From contig CAKSWL010000078.1 in NCBI GenBank assembly GCA_934511335.1, positions 1 to 8,613 on the forward strand: a DNA stretch of 8,613 nt, written 5' to 3'. The DNA comes from an uncultured Cloacibacillus sp. (GTDB taxonomy: Bacteria; Synergistota; Synergistia; Synergistales; Synergistaceae). Below are positions 5,217 to 8,613 of this stretch, in pieces; within the stretch, counting starts at the first letter, position 1; each line of letters starts with the position of its first letter. The position numbers and the translations under genes are program-made. Under the pieces are notes generated by a model. It made no database searches. It was not told the DNA's origin and saw only the letters and a list, made by a program, of their open reading frames with translations.

Positions 5217-7019
5217 ATGGCTGTAAAGGTCTGCATGGGAAACGAAGCGATCGCACTCGGAGCGCTGGCCGCGGGAGTGAAGGTCGCGGCTGGGTATCCG
5301 GGGACGCCGTCGACGGAGATCATCGAGACGCTTGTCGCCGTCCATCATCCTGAGGTAAAGGTACAGTGGTCGACAAACGAAAAGGTGGCCCTCGAGGTGG
5401 CGGCGGGCGCAGCCTACGCCGGCGCGCGCACGCTCTGCACGATGAAGCAGGTGGGGCTCAACGTCGCCTCCGACCCGCTGATGAGCCTCGCCTATATCGG
5501 CATCAAGGGCGGCATGGTGATCGCCGTCGCCGACGACCCCGGCCCCTGGTCCTCGCAGACGGAGCAGGACACGCGCGGCTTTGCGAAGCACGCGAATCTG
5601 CCGGTCTTTGACCCCTCGTCGCCAGAAGAGGCCTACGAGATGGTGCAGGCGGCCTACGAGCTTTCCGAGGCCTTCGCGCTGCCCGTCTTCCTGCGCCCGA
5701 CGACGCGCGTCTGCCACGCAAGCGCCGATGTCGAACTGCGCGATGAGATAAAGGTCAAAGAGGCCGAAGGCTTCGTCAAGCGTCCCGAGTGGTGCATCTT
5801 CCCCGCGCTCTCTTACCGGCGTCACGGCGAGCTCGAGGAAAAGCAGAAAGAGCTGGCCCGCGTTTTTGATACGATGCCTTTCAACCGCGTCGAAAGCGGC
5901 GCGGGCGTCTCGCGTTTCGGCGTCGCCGTCTCCGGTGTCTCCTACCTTTATGTGAAAGAGGTCGTAGGCGAACTGGGGCTCGACGTGACCATTTACAAGG
6001 TAGGCACCCCTTACCCGCTGCCGGACAAGACGACGCGGGAATTCCTCGACGCCGTCGATTCGGTGCTCGTCATCGAAGAGCTGGACCCCGTCGTCGAGGA
6101 GCAGCTCCTCATCGCGGCAAAGGGCAAAATCCCCGTGCTCGGCAAGCGCAGCGGAGATCTGCCCTGGAACGGCGAGTATTCATACGAACTTATAAAGAAA
6201 GCCCTGCTGAAATACCTCGGCCTGGCAGACGAAGAGGCCGCGGCCGAAGAGCTGCCGCCGCTTCCCGTGCGCCCGCCCGTGCTCTGCGCCGGCTGCCCGC
6301 ACCGCGCCTCCTTCTACGAGGCGAAGGCGGCGACGAGGGACTGCGCCAAGGCCATCTACTGCGGCGACATCGGCTGCTACACGCTCGGCAACGCCGCCCC
6401 GCTCAACATGGTGGACACCTGCCTCTGCATGGGAGCGGGCATCACCATCGCGCAGGGGCTCGCGCTCGCGGAGCCGGGCGCGAAGTGCCTCGCCTTCATC
6501 GGCGACTCGACCTTCTTTCACACCGGCATCCCCGGTATCATCAACGCCGTCTATCAGGGTACGGACATCACGGTGATCGTGCTGGACAACCGCACCACGG
6601 CGATGACGGGACATCAGCCGCACCCCGGCACCGGCAAGCGCGCGCTCGGTGACGAGGCCCCAGCCCTCGATATCGAAACGATTTTGCGCGGCTGCGGCGT
6701 GCGGCATGTCGCGAGCGTCAACCCCTTTGATTATGAGAACGCCGTGGCGGCGATGAGGGAGGCTGTAGCCTTCCCCGGCCCCTCCGCGGTGATCGCGCGG
6801 GCCCCCTGCATCGCGCATATCAAAAAACCCGCGACGGCCCATTTCGTCGATGAAAAATGTATCAAATGCGGCCGGTGCGTCCGCGAGATAGGATGCCCCG
6901 CAATCACCCCCGACGAGTCTGGACGCGCCGTCATCAACAGTTCGCTCTGCACGGACTGCGCCCTTTGCGCCAATATCTGCCCCGTTCAGGCGATAAAAAG
7001 AGGTGAGATCAATGGTTAA
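5217..7019 (+). CDS. iorA: Indolepyruvate:ferredoxin oxidoreductase, alpha subunit
   Basis: IorA is the thiamine-diphosphate and iron-sulfur subunit of the oxygen-sensitive cytoplasmic enzyme that converts aryl pyruvates plus CoA to aryl-acetyl-CoA, CO2 and reduced ferredoxin. The protein has 600 residues, normal for the family. The N-terminal pyrimidine-binding domain contains GNEAIALGALAAG (8-20), GYPGTPSTEI (26-35) and the conserved TMKQVGLN (75-82). The thiamine-diphosphate domain contains CGDIGCYTLG (382-391), GDSTFFHTGIPG (429-440) and LDNRTTAMTGHQPHPGTG (456-473). A C-terminal 2[4Fe-4S] ferredoxin domain has cysteines 548, 551, 554, 560 and 578, 581, 584, 588. All expected motifs are intact. 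It overlaps iorB by eight bases and is first in the ior-ligase operon. Aryl-pyruvate preference is inferred from family membership. Confidence 0.95.
   Translation: MAVKVCMGNEAIALGALAAGVKVAAGYPGTPSTEIIETLVAVHHPEVKVQWSTNEKVALEVAAGAAYAGARTLCTMKQVGLNVASDPLMSLAYIGIKGGMVIAVADDPGPWSSQTEQDTRGFAKHANLPVFDPSSPEEAYEMVQAAYELSEAFALPVFLRPTTRVCHASADVELRDEIKVKEAEGFVKRPEWCIFPALSYRRHGELEEKQKELARVFDTMPFNRVESGAGVSRFGVAVSGVSYLYVKEVVGELGLDVTIYKVGTPYPLPDKTTREFLDAVDSVLVIEELDPVVEEQLLIAAKGKIPVLGKRSGDLPWNGEYSYELIKKALLKYLGLADEEAAAEELPPLPVRPPVLCAGCPHRASFYEAKAATRDCAKAIYCGDIGCYTLGNAAPLNMVDTCLCMGAGITIAQGLALAEPGAKCLAFIGDSTFFHTGIPGIINAVYQGTDITVIVLDNRTTAMTGHQPHPGTGKRALGDEAPALDIETILRGCGVRHVASVNPFDYENAVAAMREAVAFPGPSAVIARAPCIAHIKKPATAHFVDEKCIKCGRCVREIGCPAITPDESGRAVINSSLCTDCALCANICPVQAIKRGEING
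6999..7006 (+). promoter_or_regulatory. Ribosome-binding site of iorB inside iorA
   Basis: AGAGGTGA lies in the last codons of iorA, five bases before the ATG at 7012-7014. An in-frame GTG at 7003 is part of this site and is therefore unlikely to be the start. The arrangement suggests translational coupling of the two subunits. Confidence 0.7.
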
Positions 7020-7605
7020 GAGCATCGTGATCGCCGGCGTCGGCGGCCAGGGAACGCTGCTGGCCTCAAAGATTTTAGCCGCGGCGGCGGGAGCCAAAGG
7101 GCTCTTCGTCCGCACCTCGGAGACAATCGGCATGGCGCAGCGCGGCGGCTCTGTCTCCAGCCACCTCCGCATCGACGCACGCGAGGTCTCGCCGATCATC
7201 CCTGGCGCTCACGGAGACATCCTGCTCGGCTTTGAGCTCGCGGAGGCGGCGCGCATGATCCCCAGGCTGAAGGCGGGGGCGCAGTGCGTCGTCAACACCG
7301 ACCGCATCATTCCGACGAACGTCGCCTTAGGCAAGGGCCTCTACCGCGGGGAGGAATACCTCGCACTGCTCAAAAAGAGGTACCCCGACGCGGTCTTTAT
7401 CGAGGGCGCGCCGCTCGCGCTCGCGGCGGGAGACCTCCGCACGCTGAATATCGTGATTTTGGGCGCGGCGGTGGGAGCGAAGATGCTGCCCTTCTCCGAA
7501 GGGGAACTCCGCGCGGCCATCAAGTCCTGCGTAAAACCGAGGCTGCTCGCGATGAACGAAAAGGCCTTCGCCCTCGGCCTCGAAGCGGCGGAAAAACGAT
7601 GGTGA
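7012..7605 (+). CDS. iorB: Indolepyruvate:ferredoxin oxidoreductase, beta subunit
   Basis: IorB is the small subunit that pairs with IorA. It corresponds to the gamma-type catalytic domain of 2-oxoacid:ferredoxin oxidoreductases. The 197-residue product begins MVKSIVIAGVGGQGTLLASK, carrying the family's G-x-G-G-Q-G motif (9-14). The conserved TSETIGMAQRGGSVSSHLR (35-53), the ILLGFELAEA segment (70-79) and GAPLALAAGDLRTLNIVILGAAVGA (near 132-156) follow. Length is typical (about 190-200). The ATG at 7012 overlaps the end of iorA by eight bases and has its own Shine-Dalgarno. The next gene starts 98 bases downstream with no terminator or good promoter between, so co-transcription with the CoA ligase is likely. 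Confidence 0.94.
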   Translation: MVKSIVIAGVGGQGTLLASKILAAAAGAKGLFVRTSETIGMAQRGGSVSSHLRIDAREVSPIIPGAHGDILLGFELAEAARMIPRLKAGAQCVVNTDRIIPTNVALGKGLYRGEEYLALLKKRYPDAVFIEGAPLALAAGDLRTLNIVILGAAVGAKMLPFSEGELRAAIKSCVKPRLLAMNEKAFALGLEAAEKRW

Positions 7606-7703
7606 GTCTTCCAATAGAAAAGACAAGAGGATAAATTCTGACAAAAAATAAATCAGCCAAGAGAAACTTTAGACAGACAAGATCAGACAGGAGAGAACAA
7701 GTT

Positions 7704-8613
7704 ATGAATGAACTTACGATAATGAGTCAGTGTTTCGCCCAGGTCCGCCGCGCGGCGAAGGCCAGCCCGATGTACCGGAAAAAGTTCGCGGGATTGCCCG
7801 TGGAGACGATGATGACGCGCGAGCAGTTCGAGACGCTGCCATTCACGACGAAGCAGGACCTGCGCGACGCCTACCCGATGGGCATGCAGTGCGTGCCGAA
7901 CGAGGAGATCGTCCGCGTACACTCCTCCTCGGGAACGACGGGGACGCCAGTCATCATGCCCTACAGCGCGCAGGATCTCGAAGACTGGGAGGTGATGATG
8001 GAGCGCTGCTACCAGTTCGCGGGCGTCACACCCGCCGACCGCATCCAGATAACTCCCGGCTTCGGCCTTTGGACGGCGGGGCTAGGCTTTCAGGCCGGCG
8101 CGGAGCGCTTAGGCGCGATGGTCATCCCTACCGGCGCTGGCAACACCGACCGCCAGCTCCAGCTGATGCGCGACCTTGAGGCCAGCGTCCTCATCGGCAC
8201 CTCTTCCTACGCGCTCGTCATCGCCGAGGAGGTCGACAAACGCGGCATGCGCGGCGACATCCATCTCAAGCGCGGCATCTTCGGCTCCGAACGCTGGGGC
8301 GACAAGATCCGCGATCGCATCTACGAGACGCTCGGCATCGAATTTTTCGACATCTACGGCCTCACCGAGATATACGGCCCCGGCATCGCAATCGACTGCC
8401 ACGAGCACACGGGGATGCACTATTTCAGCGATTACATCTACTGTGAGATCATCGACCCCCAGACGGGCAAGGTGCTGCCCGACGGAGAGCAGGGAGAGAT
8501 CGTGATCACCACCTTCCGCAAGGAAGCCGCGCCGCTCATCCGCTACCGCACGCGCGACATCTCGCGCATCATCCCCGGCGGATGCCCCTGCGGCGCGCCC
8601 TTCCCGCGCCTCG
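7704..8613 (+). CDS. Phenylacetate-CoA ligase family protein (3' end outside window)
   Basis: This open frame begins at ATG 7704-7706, eight bases after AGGAG, and continues past the right edge; 303 codons are visible against a usual length of about 430. It is an ANL-superfamily AMP-forming ligase of PaaK type, which activates aryl-acetates with ATP and CoA through an acyl-adenylate. Visible motifs are the LPFTTKQDLRDAYP block (45-58), the ATP loop SSSGTTGTP (74-82), IYGLTEIYGPG (217-227), IIDPQTGKVLPDGEQGEIV (249-267) and RYRTRDI (280-286), then a CPCG knuckle (294-297). The C-terminal lysine domain is not visible. No in-frame start occurs just upstream, and the N-terminus is slightly shorter than in many homologues. 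Following iorAB, it probably handles phenylacetate, indoleacetate or hydroxyphenylacetate; direction in vivo is unknown. A specific paaK assignment is withheld because family members vary in substrate. Confidence 0.88.
   Translation, partial: MNELTIMSQCFAQVRRAAKASPMYRKKFAGLPVETMMTREQFETLPFTTKQDLRDAYPMGMQCVPNEEIVRVHSSSGTTGTPVIMPYSAQDLEDWEVMMERCYQFAGVTPADRIQITPGFGLWTAGLGFQAGAERLGAMVIPTGAGNTDRQLQLMRDLEASVLIGTSSYALVIAEEVDKRGMRGDIHLKRGIFGSERWGDKIRDRIYETLGIEFFDIYGLTEIYGPGIAIDCHEHTGMHYFSDYIYCEIIDPQTGKVLPDGEQGEIVITTFRKEAAPLIRYRTRDISRIIPGGCPCGAPFPRL

Noticed and set aside
5214..5825. 203-codon minus-strand ORF
   Set aside because: It is antisense to the N-terminal part of iorA and rich in Arg, Gly, His and Asp, with no recognisable domain.
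6180..7199. 339-codon minus-strand ORF
   Set aside because: It lies opposite iorA and iorB, whose catalytic motifs are intact. The product is typical antisense translation of GC-rich coding DNA.
7606..7703. Separate promoter or terminator between iorB and the CoA ligase
   Set aside because: The 98-base purine-rich gap has no stable stem with T-run, and no -35/-10 pair with acceptable spacing. A repeated AGACAAGA (7621-7628, 7675-7682) is probably fortuitous.

Overview
This window is GC-rich, with abundant GCG/CGC/GGC codons and AT-rich islands only between genes. Its gene set fits an anaerobic amino-acid-fermenting bacterium: phosphate butyryltransferase and butyrate kinase, an indolepyruvate:ferredoxin oxidoreductase (IOR), and a phenylacetate-CoA-ligase-like enzyme. 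I infer a member of the Synergistota (Cloacibacillus/Synergistes type). That rests on gene content and general sequence character, not on a marker gene or a search.

Layout, left to right. Positions 1-224 hold the 3' end of a plus-strand Asp/Glu racemase-family gene, closed by a hairpin terminator that probably works on both strands. A short minus-strand unit follows: a 32-codon membrane miniprotein (905-1003) and then an HdeD/DUF308 membrane protein (307-870). About 230 AT-rich bases without a convincing gene (1004-1233) separate this from the minus-strand pair ptb-buk (2312-3223 and 1234-2307). A divergent intergenic region (3224-3469) carries a good plus-strand promoter, a candidate minus-strand promoter, a repeated 9-mer and a 28-codon leader ORF. 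It drives a plus-strand MATE transporter (3470-4888). After a 328-base gap holding a near-consensus promoter and a leader of about 175 nt come iorA (5217-7019), iorB (7012-7605, overlapping iorA by 8 bp) and a PaaK-like CoA ligase (7704 to beyond the right edge). These three probably form one operon.

How the genes may work together (inference from families). IOR oxidatively decarboxylates aryl pyruvates, formed by transamination of aromatic amino acids, to aryl-acetyl-CoA while reducing ferredoxin. The linked ligase could interconvert aryl-acetate and aryl-acetyl-CoA. Ptb and Buk turn acyl-CoA into acyl-phosphate and then free acid plus ATP. Together these are the parts of an amino-acid fermentation route that yields ATP. 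The reverse direction, aryl-acetate salvage into aromatic amino acids, is also possible and cannot be decided from sequence.

No tRNA, rRNA, insertion sequence, CRISPR array or phage-like element was seen. The main genes are ordinary members of known families. The less ordinary parts are the two tiny ORFs with good ribosome-binding sites and the structured leaders.
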